From positions 1,178,001-1,242,000 of the forward strand of contig JADKCY010000003.1 in the NCBI GenBank assembly GCA_016718605.1: a DNA stretch of 64,000 nucleotides, given 5' to 3'. The notes beneath the pieces are model-generated. The model had not been told where the DNA came from. It did no database searches and saw only the letters and a list, made by a program, of their open reading frames with translations. Below are positions 18,758-28,784 of this stretch, piece by piece. The first letter of the stretch is position 1. Each line of letters begins with the position of its first letter. The DNA comes from Lysobacterales bacterium (GTDB lineage: Bacteria; Pseudomonadota; Gammaproteobacteria; Xanthomonadales; Xanthomonadaceae). Both the position numbers and the translations under genes were made by a program.

Positions 18758-20123
18758 ACGATGTTGCGGCCGCGAGAGGCAACCGCAAGGTAAACACGGC
18801 ACCCCCCTCGGGCGCGTTGCCTGCTTCCAGCAAGCCACCGTGCTTTTCGACCAGTCCGTAGCTAATCGCCAAGCCCAGACCCGTGCCGCGACCGACCGGT
18901 TTGGTGGTGAAAAAGGGTTCGAAGATGCGTGGCAAATGGGCCGCAGCAATCCCCGGTCCAGTGTCGCGAAAGCGCAAGGTCACCGTTGCACTGGTCCATT
19001 CGGCATTGATGTACAAGCGGGGATCGGTGCACTCCAAGGTCGCGTCACTGGCGTTCTGGATCAGGTTCATGACGACCTGTTGGATCTGCCCTGACGAGCC
19101 ATTGACCCGCAACGCCTCCGGCAAGTCCACCTCAACCGCGAAACGCGCCGGCGACGCTTTGGTAATCCAGTTGATCGAGCGCTCCACCACGTCGGTGAGA
19201 TTGAACAGCCCGGTCTCTTCCCGATCCAGCACCGAGAAGCGCTTCAAGCTGTCGACGATGTCGCGGGTGCGCTCCGCCCCTTCCACGGTGCCATCGATCA
19301 AGGAGGGCATGTCTTCCAAGATGCGATCAATGCGCAGCGCGGCGCGCTGTTCGTTTTGCTGTGCCGCCGACGGCGCAGCGTGCAACAACGCGATGTAGCT
19401 ACCCAAGCGCTCGGTATAGCGGCGCAGCGCGTGCACATTGCCAAGCACGAAACTGATTGGATTGTTGAGCTCGTGCGCCACACCGGCGACCAGTCGGCCC
19501 AGCGAGGCCATCTTTTCCGAATGCAGCAATTGCTGCTGCGTACGCTTGAGATTTTCGTGGGTGTCATGCAAGGCCTGATAGGCGCGGCGCAACTCACCCA
19601 GTGGTCGCCCCGTCACCACGGAACCCAACAACTGGCCCTGCGGATTGTGGCGTGGCGTGCAATTGAACGAGACCGCGATGGGTTGCCCATCGGCACCGGT
19701 CAGTTCCATTTCGCAATCCGACGCTTTCGATGCTTTGCGCGCAAAGGTCTGGCGGGCGCGTTGCTGGGTTGCTTCATCGGCAAACAACGCGAATAGTGAA
19801 CTGCCAATCAGCTCGACCTCGGTCTTTCCAGTCAGAAACAGCAAAGCCGGATTGACCACCTCAATGATGCCCTCCGGGTCGCAGACCACCAGCAGGTCCG
19901 ACATCGACGACAACACGGATTCGGCAAAGCGTCGCGCTTCCTCCAATGCGGCGTTGTTCTCTTCCAGCGCGACCTCGTACTTCAGGAGATCGCTGTAGAC
20001 CTCATCCATCTTGCGGATCACTTCGATCCAGGCGTCTTCACCGAGACGGCCCTCTTCTTCGCTCAGACTGACCGACAGCGGAGAAATGTCGCGTGCTGCG
20101 TTGGCAGGGTCTGACGTACGCAC
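18750..20123 (-). CDS. hoxJ: H2-signalling PAS histidine kinase
   Basis: A 457-residue sensor kinase without membrane helices. A PAS domain spans about residues 62-175 ('SMSDLLVVCDPEGIIEVVNP'). A short coiled coil leads to the H-box 'VAGVAHELNNP' with His217, then N-box 'VMNLIQNASDA', G1 'FRDTGPGI' and G2 'GRGTGLGLA'. HoxJ/HupT kinases are known to form a complex with the regulatory hydrogenase and phosphorylate HoxA/HupR when H2 is absent. The start is GTG at 20123, immediately abutting the hoxC stop. It is last in the hoxA-hoxB-hoxC-hoxJ operon. Confidence 0.9.
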   Translation of the reverse strand: MRTSDPANAARDISPLSVSLSEEEGRLGEDAWIEVIRKMDEVYSDLLKYEVALEENNAALEEARRFAESVLSSMSDLLVVCDPEGIIEVVNPALLFLTGKTEVELIGSSLFALFADEATQQRARQTFARKASKASDCEMELTGADGQPIAVSFNCTPRHNPQGQLLGSVVTGRPLGELRRAYQALHDTHENLKRTQQQLLHSEKMASLGRLVAGVAHELNNPISFVLGNVHALRRYTERLGSYIALLHAAPSAAQQNEQRAALRIDRILEDMPSLIDGTVEGAERTRDIVDSLKRFSVLDREETGLFNLTDVVERSINWITKASPARFAVEVDLPEALRVNGSSGQIQQVVMNLIQNASDATLECTDPRLYINAEWTSATVTLRFRDTGPGIAAAHLPRIFEPFFTTKPVGRGTGLGLAISYGLVEKHGGLLEAGNAPEGGAVFTLRLPLAAATSST

Positions 20124-21560
20124 TCAGTGCACCGTGCAAACCATGCAGGGGTCGAACGAACGCACGACGTGCTGGATCACTAGCGGTGGATCCTCAGCGT
20201 CGGGCACCGGCAATCCCACCAAGGCCTGCTCCAGTGCACCGGGCCTGCCCGCGGCATCGCGCGGTGAAAAGTTCCACGTCGTTGGCGCGATGATCTGATA
20301 GCCGCTGATGCGTCCGTGTTGCAAGCCAACCCAATGTCCCAAGGCGCCACGTGCCGCTTCCACCATGCCACACGCATGCGCGTGCTCTGGCGCCACAAAC
20401 GGCAGACACCACGGTGCGCGGGGCTGCAGCGCCTGCGCCCACGCCTCCATGTGCGGTACAACGAGTGCCAGCTCCAGCAGGCGCGCCAGCACGCGCGCAC
20501 GCACACTGGCGCCATCGGTCGCGACCAGTGCACGAATCAGCGGGTGTCCGGCCACCATCTGACGTGCCAAGGCACCGGTTTCCACCACGAGGTCGTGATA
20601 GCGCGGTGCCTTGCACCAGGTGTAGGCGTCGGGCTTGTCGGGCGCGGGAATGGTCTGTCCGGCATACGGTGCCGCCGTGCCACCGGCCATCCACGCGTGG
20701 CTGAGGTCTTCGACAATCGCCGACGGTTGCAGCGCTTCCACCGCGCCCTTGCGCCACAGTCCCGCCGGGAACAGATGCGCCTGCGCTTGCGCGTAGGCAC
20801 CCGCACTCAGAAAGACATCTGTCGCACGACCGATGGCATGCAGCGCCAAGTCGTCGCTGATCGTCAAAAACAGCGCCAGATCGCCTTTTCGCCCGCGCCG
20901 CCAATGGGCGAGATCATCACTGCTGGTCAAGCGCGCGACCGACTCCAGGGAATCGTCGAACACACTGCGCTCGAGGAATCGGCGAAACGCACGCAGCAAG
21001 GTGAGTACCTGCAGACATTCCGCGTTCTCCAGCGGGCGTGACGTCCCTCCAGGCTGCAGACACAGGGTATGCGGCCACTTGCCTGCCAACAGTCCCATCA
21101 GATGCATGAAATTGGCACGCGCAGGCAGAACCTCGGCCGACGCCGTTCCCTCGCCGGCCTTGAAGCGCCGCTTGGCTTGCGCAAACCAGTCGCGCGCGCG
21201 GTAGGCATCGCGGGCAAAGTCCGGCATGAAGAACACGTAGAAATGGCTCAGATGGTCGGCGAGGTTTTCGCAGGCCAGCACCAGGTTGGCGGCAAGCTGC
21301 CCGTTCTCCGGCGGCACCAGTCCGGTCAGTTGACGCAATGCACTCGCGGCCGCGGCGCTCTGTGCCACCGAGCAGATACCGCAAATACGCGGCACGATGA
21401 CCAGCGCATCCTCGGCCACACGCCCAAGCAGCATGGGCTCGAAGCCCCGGTACAACGGTGACACCACGCGCGCCGATTGCACGACGCCATCGGCCACGTC
21501 CAAGCGCACTTCCAAGTCGCCCTCAACACGATTGAATGGCCCCACGATCCGGGTGCTCAT
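20124..21560 (-). CDS. hoxC: H2-sensing regulatory hydrogenase, large subunit
   Basis: A 478-residue large subunit of the HoxC/HupV type. The Ni ligands are in 'PRICGICSVAQ' near residue 58 and in the terminal 'DPCMVCTVH'. The protein stops exactly after the final His. The cleavable C-terminal extension of catalytic hydrogenases is absent, as is known for sensor hydrogenases, which need no endopeptidase. It pairs with HoxB (21589-22608) as a cytoplasmic H2 sensor. It shares little with hoxG and hynL outside the cluster motifs. Confidence 0.93.
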   Translation of the reverse strand: MSTRIVGPFNRVEGDLEVRLDVADGVVQSARVVSPLYRGFEPMLLGRVAEDALVIVPRICGICSVAQSAAAASALRQLTGLVPPENGQLAANLVLACENLADHLSHFYVFFMPDFARDAYRARDWFAQAKRRFKAGEGTASAEVLPARANFMHLMGLLAGKWPHTLCLQPGGTSRPLENAECLQVLTLLRAFRRFLERSVFDDSLESVARLTSSDDLAHWRRGRKGDLALFLTISDDLALHAIGRATDVFLSAGAYAQAQAHLFPAGLWRKGAVEALQPSAIVEDLSHAWMAGGTAAPYAGQTIPAPDKPDAYTWCKAPRYHDLVVETGALARQMVAGHPLIRALVATDGASVRARVLARLLELALVVPHMEAWAQALQPRAPWCLPFVAPEHAHACGMVEAARGALGHWVGLQHGRISGYQIIAPTTWNFSPRDAAGRPGALEQALVGLPVPDAEDPPLVIQHVVRSFDPCMVCTVH

Positions 21561-21588
21561 GCGCGCGATCCTGCGTTGTCAGCGGCGA

Positions 21589-22608
21589 TCATCGCGGTTT
21601 GCGCCGACGCACGGGGGGTGCCAGCAGCAGATGGTCGGCGGTGGCATTTTCGCGCACCCGCTTCGGGGTGGCCGACTTCGACAATGCGGCAAGTGCGACA
21701 AACCAGGCTTTTGGCATGTCTGCGGGCAACCCGACAGGAATGCCGGCCACTTTCGGCGTCACCGCAAACGCATGTCGCGGACTTTCGAAGCCCGGTTCGG
21801 TACATGCGATGCATGGATAACCGCCACGCAGGCAGGAGCCACTACCGTTCCAAAGACGCGTGTTGCAATCGCCATGTGCCTGGGTACCGACGCAACCCCG
21901 ATGCTCCATGAGGCAGCCCAGATCACCAGGCTTTTCGGCACTGGCCTTGTATTCGTAGAACTCGTTGCGTGGACAGCCGTGGTGGACCAGATGATCGGCA
22001 TACAGGCGCGGACGGCCCAACTCGTCCAAGTCCGCTTCGTCGAACCGTCGCATCGCAATCGCCAGCAAGGTGTCCAGCACCCAGCCCGGATGGGTCGGAC
22101 AACCGGCAATATTGACCACCGGCAAGCCCTCGGCAGCGCGGAACCCCGGACCGAGCAGACCACCGGGTTCCGCCCCATCAAACTGTAGTCCGGTGGCACC
22201 GAGCAAGCTGGCGAAGCCATCGCCGGAAGCGGCGCTGGTAATCCCCCCATATGCTGCGCAGGTGCCAACCGCAAGCACGTAACGGGCACGCTGGGCCAGC
22301 TTGCGGATCCAGTGCATCATCGGCTGATCGGTGCCTGCCAAGCGGTGGAAAGCCCCCGTCCCCTCCGGACCGGTCATCACCGAGCCCTCAAGACACAGCA
22401 GGTCGACCACTTGTTGTCCGTCCGCGCAGTCCTGCAGGATCTGCAGCGCCTCGCGCCCACTCGCCTCGGACAGGCTCGGATGCCAAAGCAGACGGATACC
22501 CGCATCGGCCAAGCGCTCAAACAAGGCCGGCTGCTCCGCGTTCAGCAGCGACAGCGTGCAACCGCCACAGCCACCCGATTGCAGCCAGAGCAGATTGAGC
22601 GGCCTCAT
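21589..22608 (-). CDS. hoxB: H2-sensing regulatory hydrogenase, small subunit
   Basis: A 339-residue small subunit of the HoxB/HupU type. It has no Tat signal and no C-terminal anchor, so it stays cytoplasmic. The proximal cluster motif is 'LQSGGCGGCTLSLLNAEQ' at about residues 10-27. Later come 'AVGTCAAYGGIT', 'IAGCPTHPGW', 'HHGCPRNEFYEY' and 'YPCIACTEPGF'. The pattern is the standard four-cysteine proximal cluster. HoxB overlaps hoxA by 4 bases. The C-terminal tail is rich in Arg/Lys. Confidence 0.93.
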   Translation of the reverse strand: MRPLNLLWLQSGGCGGCTLSLLNAEQPALFERLADAGIRLLWHPSLSEASGREALQILQDCADGQQVVDLLCLEGSVMTGPEGTGAFHRLAGTDQPMMHWIRKLAQRARYVLAVGTCAAYGGITSAASGDGFASLLGATGLQFDGAEPGGLLGPGFRAAEGLPVVNIAGCPTHPGWVLDTLLAIAMRRFDEADLDELGRPRLYADHLVHHGCPRNEFYEYKASAEKPGDLGCLMEHRGCVGTQAHGDCNTRLWNGSGSCLRGGYPCIACTEPGFESPRHAFAVTPKVAGIPVGLPADMPKAWFVALAALSKSATPKRVRENATADHLLLAPPVRRRKPR

Positions 22609-24077
22609 GGCAAACCGACCTCGCGACGTGGGCGACCACGTCGTGCCATCGGACGCTCAACCCCGAGGCGATCCAGCTTGTTGCTGAGGCCAAGCCGGGT
22701 CAGCCCCAACTCGGCGGCCGCGCGCGTCAGGTTGCCCGCATGGCGTTCGAGCGCCGCACGCAACGCCACGATCTCAACGGCTTCGACACGCTCGCGCAGC
22801 GCGCCGGTGCTCGCTGGCGAGTGCCGGTTCCATGGCGGCATCGCACTGACGCCAGGGGTCGCCAGCTCAAGTCCCAGTACCTGACCCTCGGACAACACCA
22901 GCATGCGGCGAATTTCATTTTGCAACTCACGCACATTGCCAGGCCAGGCACGCGAACAAATATGCGTAAGTAAGGCCGGACTGAAGCCACTGACCCGACA
23001 ACCGAGTTGTTGCGACGCCTGCTGCAGGATGCGCTCAGCCAGCAGGGCAATATCCATCGGTCGCTCACGCAAGGGTGGCACCCGAACCGGCACCGTGGCC
23101 AATCGGTAATACAGATCCTCGCGAAAGCGTCCTGCCTTCATTTCGGCTTCCAGATCACGGTTGGTCGCGGCGATCACCCGCACATCGACGGGGTGCGAGC
23201 GATTGCTGCCCAGCGGCCGCACCTCGCCTTCCTGCAGGACGCGCAGCAACTTGACCTGAAACGCCGGCGAGGTCTCGCCGATCTCGTCCAGAAACAGACT
23301 GCCTTGATGCGCCTGCTGGAACAGCCCGATGCGGTCTTCGCCGGCACCTGTGAACGCGCCCTTGCGATGCCCGAACAACTCGGACTCCAGCAAGGTGTCT
23401 GGCAACGCCCCGCAGTTCTGTACGACAAACGCGCCATTAGCGCGCTCACTTCCATAATGAATGGCACGGGCCAGCAACTCCTTGCCGGTCCCCGATTCTC
23501 CCATCAGCAAGATGGGCACATTGAAGCGCGCGGCCTTGGCGATCTGCTCGCAAAGCGCCTGCATCGGACTATCGGGGGCGCGCACGATGCGGTCCAGATC
23601 AAAGGCGTCCTGCACGCTGGCCCGGCGCATCGCCACCTGCTTGCGCAGAACCGGCTCGGCCGCCCGCAACTCCAGTGAGAGACGGCAGTTTTCCTGCTGC
23701 AAACGGAACAGTTCCACCGCGCGTCGCAGCGTCAGCAACAGCTGCTCCGGATGCCAGGGCTTCAACATGTACTGATAGATACCCGCCTCGTTGATACCCG
23801 CAATGATGTCCTCGCTGTCAGTGTAGCCAGAGATGATGATGCGGATGACCTCCGGCCACTCGCTGCGGACCCGGGTCAAAAAGGCCACACCACTCGTTCC
23901 GGGCATGCGCTGATCACTGAGCAACACCTGCACTGACGTGCGCTCAAGGATCAGACGTGCCTGCTCGGCATCGGAGGCAGTGAGCACCTCGAACTCTTCC
24001 TCCAGCGTGCGACGCAGCGCCTCCTGCGAGCGCACCTCGTCGTCCACGACTAACACGATCGGCAGTTCCTGCATCAC
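22605..24077 (-). CDS. hoxA: NtrC-family sigma-54 activator of hydrogenase genes
   Basis: A 490-residue response regulator. The receiver domain occupies about residues 6-125, with phospho-acceptor Asp55 ('LLSDQRMPG') and 'LKPW'. The AAA+ domain has Walker A 'GESGTGKE' (193-200) and the sigma-54 contact loop GAFTGA (240-245). A Fis-type helix-turn-helix lies near the C-terminus ('LTRAAAELGLTRLGLSNKLD'). HoxA/HupR proteins are known to be active when unphosphorylated and to drive uptake hydrogenase promoters. The sigma-54 site before hoxK is the evident local target. This is the first gene of the minus-strand regulatory operon. Confidence 0.93.
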   Translation of the reverse strand: MMQELPIVLVVDDEVRSQEALRRTLEEEFEVLTASDAEQARLILERTSVQVLLSDQRMPGTSGVAFLTRVRSEWPEVIRIIISGYTDSEDIIAGINEAGIYQYMLKPWHPEQLLLTLRRAVELFRLQQENCRLSLELRAAEPVLRKQVAMRRASVQDAFDLDRIVRAPDSPMQALCEQIAKAARFNVPILLMGESGTGKELLARAIHYGSERANGAFVVQNCGALPDTLLESELFGHRKGAFTGAGEDRIGLFQQAHQGSLFLDEIGETSPAFQVKLLRVLQEGEVRPLGSNRSHPVDVRVIAATNRDLEAEMKAGRFREDLYYRLATVPVRVPPLRERPMDIALLAERILQQASQQLGCRVSGFSPALLTHICSRAWPGNVRELQNEIRRMLVLSEGQVLGLELATPGVSAMPPWNRHSPASTGALRERVEAVEIVALRAALERHAGNLTRAAAELGLTRLGLSNKLDRLGVERPMARRGRPRREVGLP

Positions 24078-24569
24078 TGCCCGTCACTCTTGCTGTGCAT
24101 TGCTTCCCGCCTATCGTTCAAGCAGCCCGGCGAGGGACCGACGGCCCCAATGGTGGCTGTGCATGGCACAGTGTGCGCACGGAGCACAATCGATCACGCT
24201 GCGGTGCAGCATCGGACGCCGCGAGGGGTTCACTGCGAATGACGCATCCGTTGCGCGTTCACCGCTCCGCGCAGGTGAGCGAGCCATCTGCGCCGGCACG
24301 CCGGAACAGCCTTTGACGGCAACGACTATTTCCGGATACGTGTCAGGGCGAGGGTGACCGCTCAAGGGCACCATGGCGAACGTGACAACACGAACCTGTT
24401 CGCGGCGCACACGCGCCGGTTGAAGTTACGTGACTTCGGCTGACGATCTGGGTCCAACGGATGGACATGCTGCTCGCGACGCAGCGCGCGTCGGATCGCG
24501 AGACGTGGCGGGAGAGCAAGGGCAACCTGACGACGATCGAGGTCTGGCCCTCGATGGCCGCCCGTCCCG
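24078..24569. other. Spacer without recognisable gene
   Basis: This 490-base stretch lies between the hoxA start and the end of the delta-60 protein gene. Short overlapping frames exist on both strands but none has a ribosome site, a recognisable domain or a coherent composition. It must contain the hoxA promoter, but I see no convincing -10/-35 or -24/-12 pair. Confidence 0.4.
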
Positions 24570-25925
24570 TTACTCGAATCCGTTGGCGAAGACGTCGGGT
24601 GGATCGGTGCCAAAGCGCGCCATCGCAAAGTCGAAGTCGCCGCTGGCGAAATTGAAAACGCGCAGACCCGCAAGCACCGACTTGTTACCGTGACGCACCA
24701 GACTGAACGCTTCGCTCTGTGGCTGCTGCCCGGCGCCGTGGCTGAAGGTGACGGTCGCGGGGACACCGCCGTTGAACGTGAGGTCTGGCGTAAAGCTCGT
24801 CAAACCCGCGTCCGTATGCACCACACGCATCAAAGCGAAGTTCTCCGGCGAGCCGCTTGAACCTGCCAGATAGACCGAACCGCCCGCGTCGCTTGACGGC
24901 ACGGCGGCCAAGGTCGTCATGTTGACGCGGTTGCCGCCACTTTCGAGGCAACGGTAGAAACGATTCGAGCCAGTGTTCTCACCCGTCCCCCACATGAACG
25001 TCTCGCCACCCGAAGCGCCGTCAGTAAAGCCGAAGGCGTAGATGCGTGTGGCGATTCGCACCAGCGACGACAAGACGTGGTCACCCCCCGAACCGCAGCT
25101 GCCAGAACTCGCACTCACGAGGATGGTGACCAGACCGTTTGGCGCAAACGTGGTGTCATCCCCCAGCGTCGCGTTGTTGATTTTCCAGATGCTACCCGGC
25201 GTATTGGAAGTCTGACCGACCTCTTCCAGAAGCCAGAAGCTTGAATTGGCCTGGCCGGGCAGCACATCGACCACGCGTATCGGGAACGCAACAGCACCGG
25301 TCTGGACTGCCGGCAACGCGCTGACCACACCGGTCGAGGACACGCGCTGGATCCATGCTGCATTATTTTTGCTGCCCCCGATCAACAGACTGTCATCCGA
25401 CAGAACGAGCACCGCACCACCATTGTCATTGCCGTCAAAGTCCGGCGTGTACTTGAGTGCCAATCCGCCATCACCTGCGAACGCCGTGTCGTCGGCACCC
25501 GTGGCGGTAAAGCGGATCACGCCGACATCGGTCGTTGCGTTGCCGGAACAAGGACTCGTGCCCACCACCACGATGCGGAAATTGGAGTCGAAGGCCGCAT
25601 GCGTGACTTCGCTCATGCAGGCGTCCTTGACGACCTTGCCGTTGATGCCAAAGGTCGTGTCGAGTGAGCCGTTGGCGTTGAAGCGTGCCAAAGCGATCCC
25701 GATCGCCCCGCCGCCAATGCTGGCGGTGCCAACTGCAACGTACTTGCCGCCGAAGTTGTCTGGATAACGAAGTATCTTCACGATTCGGTCGGTGAATGAC
25801 CCGCCCACGTCGTAGAGCAAGGTGACCTTGCCGGACACGCCGAACGTGGTATCGAGTTCGGACTCGGACGCGAAGACGGCAAATGCCGAGGCCCACAAGG
25901 CAAAAACGCAAGCAATAAATCGCAT
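24570..25925 (-). CDS. Exported delta-60 repeat protein with a 'FANGFE' tail
   Basis: A 451-residue protein with a signal peptide (MRFIACVFALWASAFAVFAS). It contains repeated delta-60-like units: 'ELDTTFGVSGKVTL', 'SLDTTFGINGKVVK', 'TAFAGDGGLALKY' and 'DDTTFAPNGLVTI'. These form a propeller-like surface protein of unknown role. It ends 'PDVFANGFE', the same C-terminal motif as the small protein at 2524-2793. The start at 25925 is chosen for its signal peptide; the frame stays open further upstream but without one. Downstream of the kinase gene, it may be an independent unit. Confidence 0.8.
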   Translation of the reverse strand: MRFIACVFALWASAFAVFASESELDTTFGVSGKVTLLYDVGGSFTDRIVKILRYPDNFGGKYVAVGTASIGGGAIGIALARFNANGSLDTTFGINGKVVKDACMSEVTHAAFDSNFRIVVVGTSPCSGNATTDVGVIRFTATGADDTAFAGDGGLALKYTPDFDGNDNGGAVLVLSDDSLLIGGSKNNAAWIQRVSSTGVVSALPAVQTGAVAFPIRVVDVLPGQANSSFWLLEEVGQTSNTPGSIWKINNATLGDDTTFAPNGLVTILVSASSGSCGSGGDHVLSSLVRIATRIYAFGFTDGASGGETFMWGTGENTGSNRFYRCLESGGNRVNMTTLAAVPSSDAGGSVYLAGSSGSPENFALMRVVHTDAGLTSFTPDLTFNGGVPATVTFSHGAGQQPQSEAFSLVRHGNKSVLAGLRVFNFASGDFDFAMARFGTDPPDVFANGFE

Positions 25926-26090
25926 GGAGACACCTTCATCGCCCTGAATGGGCTGGATGTCCGTGGAAACGCCATTTGGCGGTGAAGCATGACAGACCGA
26001 TTTTCGTGCCTGCCTCTGGTCTTGCCGCAAGCGTGGAATCATCTCGACTTTGGGGCTCGCTGATCAGAGGGTTCGCGCCTGAAGGCGCGC

Positions 26091-28784
26091 CTAGGACCCC
26101 TTGTGCGCCAACACGAACGGATGCTCGGGGCCGATCGCTTTTGCCAGCGCTTCCACTACGTCAGGTGGCGGTGGCTGTTGATTCAGTCGTGCTTGCCATA
26201 GCGTCAGAAGACTCTGGTCCATGCCATTGCCGTCGATGGCTTCACCCGCCGTGGCGATGGCCGATGCTGCGAGCCTGTTCGCATAGTCCCGATGATCGGC
26301 AGTCTGCATCGACTCGGCCAGCATCAACAATGCGCGGACGACGTTTCGCCGCGGCAGGGCGCCTGCCTTGGCGATCTCGGGAAAGGTGTCGAGCACGACT
26401 TGAAGCGTTGCTTCGGTGGGGGTTTCGCGCAAGGCGAGCATATTCGAGAAGCCCTTGGCGCTGGTCAGCAACGCCGGTTGCGCTGACAGATCGGGCAGGA
26501 TCTTGTCGAGCCGCGCCCTTGCCTCGCCGGTTTGCCCCATCAGTTGCAGGGTGTCGACACTGCTCAATGTCATGCGCTGACAATCGTGGCTACCGGAACC
26601 GACACTGGCACACATACGCGCCACGGCGTCGTCGACCAATGCTCTCGCTTCGTTCGGTCTGGCCAGCAGAGCCAGTAGCTTGGCTTCGGTCAGGTCGCGC
26701 GCCGCGCGCGGGGGTGCGGATTCGGTGATGCTTGTATCGGCCTTGATGTCCTCAAGTGCGTCCATGGCGGCCAACAAGTCGCCACGCAGGAACAACGCAT
26801 TGACATGTTGGGTAGCCAGGGTGCGCATGGCGAAGTTTGCACTGACGTTTGATTCCGCCCAGATCCTCTCAGCCTGGCCAGACAGTTCGATCGCCGCATC
26901 GAGATCACCGTCCAGAAGCATTGCCGTGGCAATCGCACCAACCACGGTGCCGCGTTCCAACGCGGTCGTGTCCGTCGCCTTCATGGCCTGCGCCGCAGCT
27001 TCGCGGGAAGCATTCGCCCCAGCCGCGGCGTCGCCGCGGGCCCGGAACAGTTGACCTCGTATCATGTTGAGGCGCGCCGCGAGGATGCCGCCCGTCCGCT
27101 GCTCAACGGTCATGCTGCGTTCGGCTCGCGCCAAGGCTGTCTCCACCACATCCAGTTGGCCGACGCGCATCGCGGAAAATGCCCGATTGGCGGCGGCGAG
27201 CGCCTGGATCCGCCCTGTGCCTTCCGGCAGCGTGGGCTCCAAGCGGTCGAGCATCTCCAGCGCGCGTGGGTAATCCGATCGCTGAATCAACAGATCGGTC
27301 AAGGTCAAATGGAGCGCCGCCTGCATTTGCGGATCACCGAACGCACCCAACAAGCCGGGATTCGCCGCCAAGTCCATCAACGCTTCCGGGTCGATCGGCG
27401 TGCCAGGTTCTGTGGCGCGATTGAGCACGGCAACGAAATGTTCGCGCAACACCTCCTGCCGACGCATTTCGTCCAGCGCGGCATCCCGTTCGCGTTGTGC
27501 CGCCAGCGCCAGTTCCGCCGCATGCGCGGACGCATGTTCGGCGCGTTGCGCCTGGATCAGGCTGAACGCTGTTGACGCCATCAGCGCCAGTGCAAACATG
27601 GCGCCCGCACCCACCGCGACACGATGGCGTTGCACGAACTTGGTGGTGCGATAGACGAACGAATCCGGGCGCGCTTCAATTGGCAGCCCGGCCAAGTGCC
27701 GTTCGATATCACGCTTCAGTGCCGATGCCGACGCGTACCGACGCGCCGAATCCGGTTGTAAACAGGTCAGGACAATCGTGTCGAGATCACCGCGGACGGC
27801 CGCCACGGTGCGCGAATCAGCGCCATCACGCATCAAGCGTTTCGACGGCGGTTCCGCCAAAGCAGCGTGGCCGAGCGCACTGGCTCGCAGTACGTCATCG
27901 CGCGCAAACGGCCGCTTCCCGGTCATCAGCTCGAAGGCAATCACGCCCAGCGAATACAGATCAGTGGCGGTGCTTGCCGCCCCACCGGCGATTTGCTCCG
28001 GTGCCGCGTACTCGGGTGTGTAGGCTCTCTGGCCCGCATGGGTTGCAGTACTTGGCGCGTCCGCGAAGTCGCCAAGATGTTTGGCGATCCCGAAGTCGAG
28101 TAGTTTCACTTGCCCGCCGGAATCGACCAGGATGTTTGCCGGCTTGAGATCTCGATGCAGCACCAGATTCTGATGTGCGTACTGGACCGCATCACACACT
28201 TGCATGAACAGCGCCAAGCGCACACGCAGAGGAAGCTTGAGGCGAGTCACGTGATGTGTCAGCGACTCGCCGACGACCAGTTCCATCGCATACCAAGGCT
28301 GGGCCTCGCCGAAAACACCGCCGTCCAGGAATCGAGCGATGTTGGGATGCTGCAATCGGACCAGGAACTGGCGCTCTTGCGCAAACCGGCGCATCGCGAG
28401 CGGGTCATCCCCGAACGAACTACCCAACAACTTGAGCGCGACGACTTGGTCAAACGCGCCATCATTGCGCTCGGCACGGTAGACCGCACCCATGCCGCCA
28501 CGCCCCAGCAAGTTGCGCAAGACAAATGGGCCCACCTGAGCGCCGATGCGCGGGTCCGGCCCGATGTCGAGGGCTTGAACCTGCGCCAGAAGTGGGCGAT
28601 CCAGCGGCCCATCGAGCGCATCGTCTGCCGTCAGCAGTCGCATCACTTCGACCTTCAGGGCGACATCCTCGCCACATTGTCGCGTCAGCCATGCCGCACG
28701 CTCGGCAACCGGCAGCTCAAGGCATTCCGCGAGCAAATGCAGCGTGCGCGCCAACCGATCAGTGTTCGTGCCGGGGATCGTCAT
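26091..28784 (-). CDS. Membrane Ser/Thr protein kinase with TPR-like sensor region
   Basis: An 897-residue Hanks-type kinase. After a leader of about 80 residues, the kinase domain shows the Gly loop 'LLGRGGMGAVYRAE', VALKLL, the catalytic loop 'LHRDLKPANILVD' and 'LLDFGIAKHLGDF'. One transmembrane helix follows ('VGAGAMFALALMASTAFSLI'), then a long alpha-helical TPR-like region of about 450 residues reaching the C-terminus. The ATG at 28784 overlaps the stop of the ECF sigma factor by 4 bases, so the two are cotranslated. Pairs of this type occur in Xanthomonadales and Planctomycetes-like genomes; targets are unknown. Confidence 0.88.
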   Translation of the reverse strand: MTIPGTNTDRLARTLHLLAECLELPVAERAAWLTRQCGEDVALKVEVMRLLTADDALDGPLDRPLLAQVQALDIGPDPRIGAQVGPFVLRNLLGRGGMGAVYRAERNDGAFDQVVALKLLGSSFGDDPLAMRRFAQERQFLVRLQHPNIARFLDGGVFGEAQPWYAMELVVGESLTHHVTRLKLPLRVRLALFMQVCDAVQYAHQNLVLHRDLKPANILVDSGGQVKLLDFGIAKHLGDFADAPSTATHAGQRAYTPEYAAPEQIAGGAASTATDLYSLGVIAFELMTGKRPFARDDVLRASALGHAALAEPPSKRLMRDGADSRTVAAVRGDLDTIVLTCLQPDSARRYASASALKRDIERHLAGLPIEARPDSFVYRTTKFVQRHRVAVGAGAMFALALMASTAFSLIQAQRAEHASAHAAELALAAQRERDAALDEMRRQEVLREHFVAVLNRATEPGTPIDPEALMDLAANPGLLGAFGDPQMQAALHLTLTDLLIQRSDYPRALEMLDRLEPTLPEGTGRIQALAAANRAFSAMRVGQLDVVETALARAERSMTVEQRTGGILAARLNMIRGQLFRARGDAAAGANASREAAAQAMKATDTTALERGTVVGAIATAMLLDGDLDAAIELSGQAERIWAESNVSANFAMRTLATQHVNALFLRGDLLAAMDALEDIKADTSITESAPPRAARDLTEAKLLALLARPNEARALVDDAVARMCASVGSGSHDCQRMTLSSVDTLQLMGQTGEARARLDKILPDLSAQPALLTSAKGFSNMLALRETPTEATLQVVLDTFPEIAKAGALPRRNVVRALLMLAESMQTADHRDYANRLAASAIATAGEAIDGNGMDQSLLTLWQARLNQQPPPPDVVEALAKAIGPEHPFVLAHKGS

